DNA of 36,068 nucleotides, taken from assembly GCA_013821665.1 (NCBI GenBank), contig JACDGI010000007.1:3083-39150 (forward strand). The letters run 5' to 3'. A program made the translations under genes and the position numbers. Within the stretch, counting starts at the first letter, position 1. The number at the start of each line of letters is the position of its first letter. Positions 7,121 to 14,133 of the stretch are shown here, in pieces. Below the pieces are notes generated by a model. It had not been told where the DNA came from, did not search any database, and worked only from the letters and a program-made list of their open reading frames with translations. This stretch comes from Anaerolineae bacterium (GTDB lineage: Bacteria > Chloroflexota > Anaerolineae > Aggregatilineales > Phototrophicaceae).

Positions 7121-7338
7121 CAGATATGTTATTTGCGGTGCAGTGTATCGACTATGCCAGAAGTTTTGTCCTACCGCTCTTGCGACTGCTCCAGCGGCAG
7201 CAGGCCGGGCGTCCAGTGCGTGCCGGTTTGGTGAGTGATCATTTGGGCTTACAGCGCCGGCAGACGTACAACTATTTGCGGGCGCTGGAAATCGCCGGAC
7301 TGGCGAGGCTGGAAGGGAGGCGGTGGAAGGTGACCTAG
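7117..7338 (+). CDS. Small winged-helix DNA-binding protein
   Basis: A 73-residue protein from GTG 7117, which overlaps the upstream stop as GTGA and has GGGGA at 7106-7110 as ribosome site. ATG 7090 and ATG 7102 are longer in-frame alternatives. A helix-turn-helix is visible: VRAGLVSDHLGLQRRQTYN, then YLRALEIAGLARLEGRRWKV, which reads like recognition helix plus wing. The beginning is hydrophobic and helical. It resembles compact phage-borne winged-helix regulators without a specific family. Two 12-bp repeats 22 bp apart lie just downstream (7358-7392) and are a natural candidate operator. Confidence 0.55.
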   Translation: MTDMLFAVQCIDYARSFVLPLLRLLQRQQAGRPVRAGLVSDHLGLQRRQTYNYLRALEIAGLARLEGRRWKVT

Positions 7339-7357
7339 GTCGCATTTTCCTGCCCCC

Positions 7358-7392
7358 TTTGCAAAAGTCATTGCCTATATTTGCAAAAAGTC
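7358..7392 (+). promoter_or_regulatory. Paired direct repeats, possible operator
   Basis: TTTGCAAAAGTC at 7358-7369 and TTTGCAAAAAGTC at 7380-7392 start 22 bp apart, about two helical turns. They sit in the short gap between the winged-helix gene and the next ORF. TTTGCAAA is itself palindromic. I infer a binding site for a dimeric regulator, most simply the product of the upstream gene. Confidence 0.4.
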
Positions 7393-7426
7393 GCCCACAA
7401 TGAAAAGAAAAAGGAAAGGCGACGGA

Positions 7427-7561
7427 ATGACAGACTATCCCTATGCATGGTCATTTAATTTAAGCATCTCCCCCCGGTTCATTATGATTCGTGTTTGGCG
7501 GGGTAAATACACCTGGTACGCGCATCAGCCACTGAAAATTGAACATGGGTATGGTGTTTGA
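7427..7561 (+). CDS. 44-residue small protein, function unknown
   Basis: A short ORF starting at ATG 7427 behind an AGGAAAGG ribosome site (7411-7418) and ending in a TGATG overlap with the next gene. Both signs point to real, coupled translation. The protein is aromatic-rich (MTDYPYAWSF, IRVWRGKYTWYAHQP) with no cysteine pairs or membrane segment. Family unknown. Confidence 0.55.
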   Translation: MTDYPYAWSFNLSISPRFIMIRVWRGKYTWYAHQPLKIEHGYGV

Positions 7562-8016
7562 TGCCGCGCGTTGAGGTATCGACACTCGACCATATCCTAG
7601 CCTTATCCAATGAACGCCAAGCGCTTTGGAGCATTGCCCATGTGCGTAAATTCAGCTACGACTGGCGGCTGCGGCATGATCGGATCGAAGCCATTAGCAA
7701 GCAGCTACATCGGCTGTGGCACATGCACCGGCTTGAACTGGCGGACCATCCAGATCGCCGGTCGAGCGTGATGGACCGCATTGGTAGTGATCACTTTGAA
7801 GATTATCGCGCGCGCGTGGGTGTCGATCCGGATGGCATTTGGCGGATCGAAGATGAGACCTACCACGAACGACATTACATGACAGTTGGGCAGGGCATTC
7901 AAGATAATGCGTACGCCAATGGTTTGAAAAATCCAACCAAAGAGCGCTCCAGCCGACCGAACGTAGGTGCCCGGCAGCGGAGAAAGCAGCAATTGTCAGC
8001 ACACAGCATGCTATAA
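7561..8016 (+). CDS. Unknown protein upstream of terminase
   Basis: A 151-residue protein from ATG 7561 (TGATG overlap with the 44-residue ORF). An in-frame TTG one codon earlier is possible. It is rich in Arg, His and Asp and mostly helical at the N-terminus (HILALSNERQALWSI, LHRLWHMHRLEL). The C-terminus is basic (GARQRRKQQL). By position it could be an HNH-less terminase-adjacent protein or a late regulator. No family is recognised and no nuclease motif is visible. Its stop codon lies within the extended -10 element at 8009-8017. Confidence 0.5.
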   Translation: MPRVEVSTLDHILALSNERQALWSIAHVRKFSYDWRLRHDRIEAISKQLHRLWHMHRLELADHPDRRSSVMDRIGSDHFEDYRARVGVDPDGIWRIEDETYHERHYMTVGQGIQDNAYANGLKNPTKERSSRPNVGARQRRKQQLSAHSML

Positions 8017-8017
8017 T
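8009..8017 (+). promoter_or_regulatory. Extended -10 promoter TGCTATAAT
   Basis: A TG-N-TATAAT box overlaps the 3' end of the preceding gene, followed by the AT-rich start region ATTAAATTAACAC. No -35 box lies at 16-18 bp spacing, which extended -10 promoters can tolerate. It is placed to transcribe the terminase and head operon. TG-C/G-TATAAT boxes recur at 16994 and 25648. Confidence 0.5.
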
Positions 8018-8092
8018 TAAATTAACACTATATGCATACTTCTAAGTTGCCTCTCATCCCCAAGGCTATTCGTCATGTGAACATCAAAAACC

Positions 8093-8116
8093 GCTCTGCA
8101 TCCGCAGGGCTTTTTT
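8093..8116 (+). terminator. Rho-independent terminator before the terminase genes
   Basis: GCTCTGC-ATCC-GCAGGGC forms a seven-pair stem (one G-T pair) with a four-base loop, directly followed by TTTTTT and preceded by AAAAA. It lies 84 nt downstream of the candidate promoter and 15 nt before the small terminase start, so it may end early transcription or act as an attenuator/antitermination target for late genes. Confidence 0.8.
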
Positions 8117-8130
8117 CGTAGGGTAACCCA

Positions 8131-8676
8131 TTGGACACCTCTCAAGAAGTCATGCTGCACGATCCGCAGCACCAGCTCTTCGTCGAAAAATACTTCGAGT
8201 TTACATTCAATCAGACGAAGGCAGCCATCGCCGCCGGTTATACCAAGAAATCGGCACGCAACCAGGCCTATCGTTTGATGAAAAATGACGACATTCGGAA
8301 AGCGATTGAGCTGCGTTTATCCGAGTTGGTCATGTCTAAGAATGAGGTGCTGGCACGGTTGGCCGACCACGCGCGTGGTGACATGGGTGACTTTGCCAAT
8401 GTGAAATCGGCTCGAACCCTTGCAAGTCATCCCAACAGTAACCTGATCAAGAAGTTCAAACGTACGATTACCACAACGACGACCGACAAAGATGATGCCA
8501 AAGAAACCACCACTGAAGAGAAGATCGAGCTTGAACTCTACGATGCTCAAGGTGCGATGATCCAGATCGGACGCTATCACAGCCTCTTTACCGACAAAAC
8601 CGATTTGACCACTGCCGGCGATAAATTGCTGGCGCCAATGGTGTTCCTGCCTGCTGTTGAGTCAGATGAGCCATGA
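8131..8676 (+). CDS. terS: Terminase small subunit (Terminase_2 family)
   Basis: The small terminase subunit recognises the packaging site and hands DNA to the large subunit. Residues 10-70 show the Terminase_2 pattern: HQLFVEKYFEFTFNQTKAAIAAGYTKKSA, forming the helix-turn-helix, then RLMKNDDIRKAIE. A middle segment MSKNEVLARLADHARGDMGDF and an acidic end follow, for a total of 181 residues if started at TTG 8131. ATG 8152, seven codons in, is the alternative and still keeps the domain intact. The large terminase follows with an 11-20 nt overlap, as usual. The family call is firm and the start is uncertain. Confidence 0.85.
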   Translation: MDTSQEVMLHDPQHQLFVEKYFEFTFNQTKAAIAAGYTKKSARNQAYRLMKNDDIRKAIELRLSELVMSKNEVLARLADHARGDMGDFANVKSARTLASHPNSNLIKKFKRTITTTTTDKDDAKETTTEEKIELELYDAQGAMIQIGRYHSLFTDKTDLTTAGDKLLAPMVFLPAVESDEP

Positions 8677-11074
8677 AGTTTGGCGACCGCATGCCGGGCA
8701 GCAAACCCGTTATCTAAGCAGCTCATCGTTTGAAGCCCTTTTTGGTGGTGCTGCTGGCCCTGGCAAAACGGACTGCCTGGTCATGGAGGCGCTGCGGCAG
8801 GTCGCAAATCCACGTTATAACGGGATCCTGTTTCGTCGAACCTTCCCACGTCTTGAAGCTGCCGATGGCATGATCGCCCGTTCGGAGCGCTGGTATCCGG
8901 CTTATGGTGGCCGTTTCAATGCCAGTAAATATTTTTGGCGTTTCCCCTCCGGCGCACGCATTTACTTCGGCCATATGCAGCGTGAAGCCGACAAACTCGA
9001 TTATCAGGGTTCGCAGTTTGGCTTTATCGGTTTCGACGAGCTCACCGAATTTGAACAGAGTCAGTATATGTACCTCTTCACCCGCTGTCGTGTTCCAGCC
9101 GGCAGTGGGCTGCGCGCTTACTCTCGATCAGCCACCAATCCAGGCAATATCGGTCATAACTGGGTGAAGCGGCGTTTTATCACCGTCGACATTGTCAACC
9201 GGTTGAAATATTTCGCACTGATTGATGAGGTCGATACGCTGGTTGACCGCAACCACCCGGATGCATTAAGTCGAGCATTTTTCCCCGCTTTACTAGCGGA
9301 TAACCCATCAGCCGATCCGGATTATCGCCGCCGCATCCTGATGAATCCCGATCCTGTTGAACGGGCGCGGTTGCTGGGTGGCGATTGGGACATTACGAGT
9401 TCAGCCGGCCAGATCTATCCCGATTGGTCATTTGAAAACATTAGTGATGAAGCAGACTACCATGCCGGTTGGGAAATTGTTTGGGGTGCAGATGATGGGT
9501 ATGCCGAAGGGCGAGGGCAGGGTACGGAAAGCTATCACCCACGGGTGATCTTGATCGGCCAATACACCCCCATTGGCGGCCTCAACATTTTTTACGAGTA
9601 TTACCGCACCGGTGTTGCTTCTTACCAACCGACGATCCATGAAGCCTTATCACAGCCGGTGGGGCTACCTGACAATTACAAACCAGAAAATTTCAAGCGT
9701 CCGCATGACGCTTATCCGATGCCCGAAATTGCTTACATCGACAGCAGCGCGGCCATGTTTAAAGGCGCGCTGCTTGAACAAGACATTCATGCGATTGGTG
9801 CCACTCATGCCGTTAGCGAAGGCATTAAAAACCTGCGGCGGATGGTGCGAGATGGCAACGGCATGAGACTGCTGAAGATCCATCCGCGCTGCAAGAATCT
9901 GATCCGTGAAATTGCCGGCTACCGTCATGCCGACTCCGCAGCCAGTCAAAATGGTGAAACGAAACCCCTAAAGGTTGACGATCACGGCTGTTTAATTGCC
10001 GGAACACTCATCACGACTGCGCGGGGCTTAATCCCGATTGAACATATATCCGCAGGTGATTTCGTACTGACGCGACAAGGATTTCGAAGGGTTATAGTGT
10101 CGGGCATGACTCATTCGCACGCTGAAGTTTATACCGTTTCCTTATCGAATGGTGCTTTATTGACAGGGACAGGGAATCATCCTGTATATGTCAATAGCAA
10201 GGGTTATATCGCATTGAGAAATCTAGCGGTAAATGATATACTTATTCCATCGAAAATCTATCAAAGAGGTAGCCGATGGACTTCCCTGAGCCAATCGTTG
10301 AGGAAATTGTATTTAACGGCATTAAATTCCGGCGGTATCCGCAATCAAAAAATTGGTCAGATGCCCATTATTTTCGCCCCCATTCGGGATACATCAAAAA
10401 AGGCATCAGGTCACTTCATTGTGAAATCTGGAAAGCAGCCTATGGGGATATTCCAGAAGGTTACGAAATTCATCACGCAGATGGCGATACCGGCAATAAT
10501 AGCCTCGATAACCTCATCTGCCTCTCGAAATCCGACCATCATCAGTTGCACGTTGCAACCTATCCCGAATGGAAAAAGAAGTGGTTACGCGACCGGATTT
10601 CCGTTATCCGTGTTCATGCCATTAACTGGCACAAATCAGCAGAGGGACGTGAATGGCATCGGCAGCAGGGCATACGACTGTGGAAAAACGCCGAGCCTGT
10701 GGGACGTATCTGCAAACAATGTGGCAAAACTTATGAAACGCTGGTTCGTTTCGATAGTGCAGTGTTTTGCTCCAATGCGTGCAGAACCAAATTCCGCTAC
10801 TTATCAGGTGTCGATAACGAAACTCGAACCTGTGAACAATGTGGATCGGCCTTTGAATGCAATAAATATTCCCCTAAACGATTCTGCTCCAATCGGTGCG
10901 CCGCTTTTGGAAGAGGAGCTGCCAAGCGTCGTTAGTATTGATCTCCAACCCCAAAAACAAGCGGTTTACAACTTAACTATTGATGCCGTTCCGGAATATT
11001 TCGCGAATGGCATTTTGGTGCATAACTGCGATGTTGCCCGTTATATGGCGTGGCCGTTGAGGATACCCGATTGA
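8666..11074 (+). CDS. terL: Terminase large subunit with intein in the nuclease motif
   Basis: DNA-packaging motor ATPase and headful nuclease. With ATG 8666 as start (TTG 8657 is three codons upstream) the precursor is 802 residues. Walker A GGAAGPGKT is at residues 27-35 and Walker B FIGFDE ends at E125. A 346-residue intein occupies residues 442-787 (9989-11026). Removing it gives a 456-residue terminase, a normal size. The splice junction falls in the C-terminal nuclease motif (DDHG | CDVARY), where terminases carry the last metal-binding Asp before A-x-R-Y. The precursor should therefore lack a correctly formed nuclease site until splicing. The N-extein nuclease acid around AYIDSSAA is also visible. 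Family and intein are both firm. Confidence 0.93.
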   Translation: MSHEVWRPHAGQQTRYLSSSSFEALFGGAAGPGKTDCLVMEALRQVANPRYNGILFRRTFPRLEAADGMIARSERWYPAYGGRFNASKYFWRFPSGARIYFGHMQREADKLDYQGSQFGFIGFDELTEFEQSQYMYLFTRCRVPAGSGLRAYSRSATNPGNIGHNWVKRRFITVDIVNRLKYFALIDEVDTLVDRNHPDALSRAFFPALLADNPSADPDYRRRILMNPDPVERARLLGGDWDITSSAGQIYPDWSFENISDEADYHAGWEIVWGADDGYAEGRGQGTESYHPRVILIGQYTPIGGLNIFYEYYRTGVASYQPTIHEALSQPVGLPDNYKPENFKRPHDAYPMPEIAYIDSSAAMFKGALLEQDIHAIGATHAVSEGIKNLRRMVRDGNGMRLLKIHPRCKNLIREIAGYRHADSAASQNGETKPLKVDDHGCLIAGTLITTARGLIPIEHISAGDFVLTRQGFRRVIVSGMTHSHAEVYTVSLSNGALLTGTGNHPVYVNSKGYIALRNLAVNDILIPSKIYQRGSRWTSLSQSLRKLYLTALNSGGIRNQKIGQMPIIFAPIRDTSKKASGHFIVKSGKQPMGIFQKVTKFITQMAIPAIIASITSSASRNPTIISCTLQPIPNGKRSGYATGFPLSVFMPLTGTNQQRDVNGIGSRAYDCGKTPSLWDVSANNVAKLMKRWFVSIVQCFAPMRAEPNSATYQVSITKLEPVNNVDRPLNAINIPLNDSAPIGAPLLEEELPSVVSIDLQPQKQAVYNLTIDAVPEYFANGILVHNCDVARYMAWPLRIPD
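9989..11026 (+). mobile_element. Intein in terL with interrupted frame use (346 residues)
   Basis: Protein-splicing element. The first residue is Cys (block A: CLIAGTLITTARGLIPIEH). Block B contains TGTGNHPVYV with the conserved H after T-x-x. The end carries block F/G: VYNLTIDAVPEYFANGILVHN, followed by the +1 Cys of the C-extein. The penultimate His, terminal Asn and flanking Cys residues needed for class 1 splicing are all present. About 94 residues of N-terminal and about 40 of C-terminal splicing domain flank a 220-codon insert, which shows no LAGLIDADG or HNH motif in the intein frame. The insert instead encodes an HNH enzyme in another frame (next entry). Base composition is more AT-rich than the terminase flanks, consistent with transfer. 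Confidence 0.92.
10276..10935 (+). CDS. HNH homing endonuclease nested out of frame inside the intein
   Basis: A complete 219-residue ORF in a different frame from the intein that surrounds it. It has its own ATG and ribosome site (AGAGGT ending 5 nt before ATG) and stops at TAG 10933-10935, exactly where the intein C-terminal splicing domain begins. Residues 30-85 have the phage HNH layout: SLHCEIWKAAYGDIPEGYEIHH (H66, H67), DGDTGNN (N75), LDNLICL (N79), then SDHHQLH. About residues 149-218 hold two repeated cysteine clusters of the form C-x2-C ... F-C-S-N-x-C, likely zinc-binding DNA-contact modules. By analogy it would cut intein-less terL alleles. Internal initiation on the terL mRNA is inferred from the ribosome site. 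Confidence 0.88.
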   Translation: MDFPEPIVEEIVFNGIKFRRYPQSKNWSDAHYFRPHSGYIKKGIRSLHCEIWKAAYGDIPEGYEIHHADGDTGNNSLDNLICLSKSDHHQLHVATYPEWKKKWLRDRISVIRVHAINWHKSAEGREWHRQQGIRLWKNAEPVGRICKQCGKTYETLVRFDSAVFCSNACRTKFRYLSGVDNETRTCEQCGSAFECNKYSPKRFCSNRCAAFGRGAAKRR

Positions 11075-13635
11075 CCGACAATTTACTTGAGCTTGAAGTC
11101 AAAGCAGCCGATCCATCACGCTTGAGCGTGCAGTCCCGTGCGGACGATTCACTATTCGCGCCGACCTCCGATGTCAATGGCAACGGCGGTCTGTTCTGGT
11201 TGACGATGGGGTCGGCACTCGATGAAGAGCCACAATGGAATGCCATTTATCCCAATTGGCGGGACCGGTATTTGCTGAACTTCTCACGCAGCGAGGGTAT
11301 GCTCGCCAGTGCTATTTATAGTATGAAGTCCCGCATCGGCACACTGGATTACACCGTCAATGGGCCGCCGCGTGCCAAGAAATTTGCACAAGACTTGCTG
11401 AAGTCGCCCGGTCTCGGCGAAGGTCTGCGCTCGACTGTTCAAAAGCTATCCGGCGATCTCAATTCCAGCGACAACGGTGCGTTCATTGAGTTATGGCGGC
11501 CCGGTAAACCCGACAGCGATGCCGGAGATCGGCCTGTGCTGGGATTTGCCCATCTCGACAGTCGGCAGTGCTGGCGTTCCTTTGATCCCGAATTCCCTGT
11601 CTGGTACACCCATCCGGTTACCGCCCAGATTCGCAAGCTGCATCGCAGTCGGGTGGTGATGGACTCGAATAATCCGCAGTCGGTGGAACTGGCACGGGGT
11701 ATCGGCTTCTGTGCGGTATCCCGTATCCTGCTCATGTCGCGTACCTTCCGCAGTATGCAGATCTTTCTTAATGAAAAGGTCAGTGGCCGTTTCACCCGTG
11801 CGATTGGCGCAGTCAACGGTCTTACTGCCAGCCAGTTCCGTAAGGCGCTGCAAGCCAACGATGCCGAGAGTGACGCGCGTGGCTTTCAGGTCTATAAAGA
11901 CATCCCGTTCTTCTTCAATCCCAGCGGCCAAGCCAACGATGAGATTAAGATCTTCCTGCAAGATTTGGCCTCGATCCCGGATGGCTTTGTCTTCCGTGAT
12001 GATGCCGATCTCTATGCCTATATACTGGCTTTTGCCTTCGGCGTCGATGCCCGTGAATTCTGGCCCGCCTCTCAGAGCGGTGCGACCAAGGCCGATGCCA
12101 GCGTACAGAACATGAAGGCGCAGGGGCGCGGCATCGGCGATCAGATTCAGACCATCACCGGCATGCTGCGCAAATGTCTTCCGGCAACGGTGGAGTTTGA
12201 ATTCGATTACACCGACGATGATCAGGATTTATTAGCCGCGCAAATCAATCAGGCGCGAGCCACCACCTACGATATGATGGTCAAAAACGGCTCAATCAGT
12301 GCGCAGGAATCACGTGCCATGTCTATCGCCGTCGGCATCCTTGATCAAACCGTTCTCGACACAATGGTTGCACCGGCGACCAGCGACAGCAACCCGGATA
12401 TGCCACCGGCAACGCCAGCGCTGCCGGACGGCAAACCCGACGATGCAGCACAGCCAGTGACAAAGGCCGGTCATACGGGTGTCATGGCCGCTCTATATCT
12501 ACCCAAGATGGCCGCCGATCTGCTGTATGAACAGGTAGCTCCCGGCCTTGTGAAAGCGGGTATTGTTCCAACCCAACCTGATGAGTATCACGTCACACTG
12601 GTATATGCCGGTGATACATCGTCTTATGATGCAGCCCAACAACGTGAACTCCAAAACGGCACAGCCGAAGTAGCCCTCCAATCCCAGCCCTTTAATGCCC
12701 TTTTGGGTGGAGTTGGCCGTTTCACAACCAATGAGGGCGATGGCACCAACGCCCTTTATATTTCCATTGACTCGGCCTATTTGCCTGAGTTCCGACAAAA
12801 ATTATTTGACCGGCTCAAATTTCATTTAGCAATTGAGCAAACTCACGGATTTACTGCACATATCACCATTGGTTACCTCTCCGCTGAGCAAGAAACGCCC
12901 AATATATTTTTGCAAATGTCCTCTGTGCAATTTGATCACCTGTCATTTGCATGGGGCAATACCGTTTGGCGTTATCCGCTCGGCACAGCCATTAGCGCTG
13001 CGAAGAAGTCCGTCAACATGTACCGCAAATCGATGCGTGATGCCACCCGTGGCCTATGGTCAGGCGCACTCACCCTGTATGACTTCCACGAAACGATGGG
13101 GTCAGCTATTCGCCGCCAATTCCCGCTGGCATGGAATGAAGGGGCTGCCAAGTTCGGCATCACAGACACCGAGCGCAGCGACGAGGAAGAGCAGCGCCTC
13201 ACGCTGGAGATCAATACCGAGATCAGCTATATCGCCGGATTTGGACTCGACATTATCGATGGCAGTAAAGCCAACGATGGTGCGCTCCAACCTTTGTTAA
13301 ACCGCGCCGAGCTGTGGGTCAACACCTACGAGCGCATCGTCAGTCTGGCCGGCACAATGGCGGCTGCCGATCAAAAGGGCGAATGGTTTTATGGTGACAC
13401 CAAAGATCATTGTCCGAGCTGCTCAGGGTATGCCGAACGTGTCTACCGCAATTCGACTTGGCGTAAATATCTCGAACCATACGACCTGATGCCCAAAGGC
13501 AAGGGGTTGGCCTGTGGGGGCTGGCTTTGTGATTGCTCGATTAAACCCACTGATAAACCCATCACGCGTGGGCGCCCGCCCATTATCCAAAAAATGCTGC
13601 ATATCCACATCCACCCGGAGGCGCCCAGTGCCTAG
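11071..13635 (+). CDS. Portal / 2H phosphoesterase / MuF-like minor head fusion protein
   Basis: An 854-residue protein if started at TTG 11071, which overlaps the terL stop as TTGA and has GAGG at 11059-11062. GTG 11050 is seven codons earlier. Residues 1-450 read as a phage portal protein (WRDRYLLNFSRSEGML, FGVDAREFWPAS, YDMMVKNGSISAQESR). Residues 470-640 form a LigT/2H phosphoesterase domain: two H-x-T motifs, HVTL at H507 and HITI at H597, spaced as in the family. Residues 650-854 resemble a MuF-type minor head protein ending in a Cys/His cluster (DHCPSCSGYAERVYR, then LACGGWLCDC). Portal-MuF fusions are known. The embedded 2H enzyme is unusual. The parts are seen and the joint function is inferred. 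Confidence 0.82.
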   Translation: MTDNLLELEVKAADPSRLSVQSRADDSLFAPTSDVNGNGGLFWLTMGSALDEEPQWNAIYPNWRDRYLLNFSRSEGMLASAIYSMKSRIGTLDYTVNGPPRAKKFAQDLLKSPGLGEGLRSTVQKLSGDLNSSDNGAFIELWRPGKPDSDAGDRPVLGFAHLDSRQCWRSFDPEFPVWYTHPVTAQIRKLHRSRVVMDSNNPQSVELARGIGFCAVSRILLMSRTFRSMQIFLNEKVSGRFTRAIGAVNGLTASQFRKALQANDAESDARGFQVYKDIPFFFNPSGQANDEIKIFLQDLASIPDGFVFRDDADLYAYILAFAFGVDAREFWPASQSGATKADASVQNMKAQGRGIGDQIQTITGMLRKCLPATVEFEFDYTDDDQDLLAAQINQARATTYDMMVKNGSISAQESRAMSIAVGILDQTVLDTMVAPATSDSNPDMPPATPALPDGKPDDAAQPVTKAGHTGVMAALYLPKMAADLLYEQVAPGLVKAGIVPTQPDEYHVTLVYAGDTSSYDAAQQRELQNGTAEVALQSQPFNALLGGVGRFTTNEGDGTNALYISIDSAYLPEFRQKLFDRLKFHLAIEQTHGFTAHITIGYLSAEQETPNIFLQMSSVQFDHLSFAWGNTVWRYPLGTAISAAKKSVNMYRKSMRDATRGLWSGALTLYDFHETMGSAIRRQFPLAWNEGAAKFGITDTERSDEEEQRLTLEINTEISYIAGFGLDIIDGSKANDGALQPLLNRAELWVNTYERIVSLAGTMAAADQKGEWFYGDTKDHCPSCSGYAERVYRNSTWRKYLEPYDLMPKGKGLACGGWLCDCSIKPTDKPITRGRPPIIQKMLHIHIHPEAPSA

Positions 13636-14122
13636 TATCCGATTAGATGCGATCAAACCCGGCAAGCTGCCGACCGGCCAGGAATATGTGACGGCCATGA
13701 AAAAAGCCGCACAAAAGACGGCTGACCTGACGAAGCGCGATTTGGAATCCACGACGCGCACATGGAAGCATAAGCCGAAGTTTGCGGTCGTCGTTGGAGA
13801 AAATGCAGCGGCTTATGTCGTCTTCGCCGGCACGAATGATCAGATCTACCGCTACGTGGATGAAGGCACGAAACCTCACGATATTAAGCCGAAGCGCTCG
13901 AAGTTCCTGCGTTTCTCCTCTGGCTATACCGCGAAGGGTAAAACCGGTGTGATTGGTTCGCAACCAGGCGGCAGCTCCGGAGACAACGTGTTCAGCCAGG
14001 GTGTCCATCATCCAGGCTTCGCCGGTCGACACTTCACGGTTCTGATCGCCAAACGTCGGCAGAAGACGATGGAACAAGAAATGAGTCAGGCGCTTGCAAA
14101 AGTTGCCCGGAAGCAGGGCTAA
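13628..14122 (+). CDS. HK97 gp10-like neck/tail-completion protein
   Basis: A 164-residue protein from GTG 13628 (GGAGG at 13617-13621, 6 nt spacing, 8-nt overlap with the portal fusion). An upstream open stretch from 13514 lies inside the previous gene. The central pattern YVDEGTKPHDIKPKRSKFLRF followed by VHHPGFAGRHF matches HK97 gp10-type neck proteins, where Y-x-E-x-G-T-x-P-H and H-P-G-x-x-x-x-x-F are conserved. Such proteins connect the head-closure ring with the tail. The ends are helical and charged. Its place before the protease and capsid genes is earlier than usual, but that order occurs in several siphovirus groups. Confidence 0.7.
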   Translation: MPSIRLDAIKPGKLPTGQEYVTAMKKAAQKTADLTKRDLESTTRTWKHKPKFAVVVGENAAAYVVFAGTNDQIYRYVDEGTKPHDIKPKRSKFLRFSSGYTAKGKTGVIGSQPGGSSGDNVFSQGVHHPGFAGRHFTVLIAKRRQKTMEQEMSQALAKVARKQG

Positions 14123-14133
14123 GGAGATCCAAT

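Noticed and set aside
6470-7345. Long open frame on the minus strand opposite the nucleotidyltransferase
   Set aside because: Its protein has no family pattern, no ribosome site, and lies opposite a gene with clear PolX motifs. The same applies to minus-strand frames at 988-1641, 4799-5551, 14335-14991, 16226-16879 and 34603-35319.
7993-8017. TTGTCA as -35 for the TATAAT at 8012
   Set aside because: Spacing is 13 bp, too short. The box is better read as an extended -10.
10276-10935. LAGLIDADG or HNH domain in the intein's own frame
   Set aside because: No such motif is readable in that frame. Only the alternative frame encodes HNH.
9989-11026. Group I intron in terL rather than an intein
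   Set aside because: Splicing blocks A, B, F and G are in the terL frame with Cys1, His-Asn and +1 Cys, and the frame is open throughout. An intron would not keep these.
12480-12990. 2H phosphoesterase as a separate gene
   Set aside because: It is continuous and in frame with the portal and MuF-like parts, with no stop or ribosome site between them.
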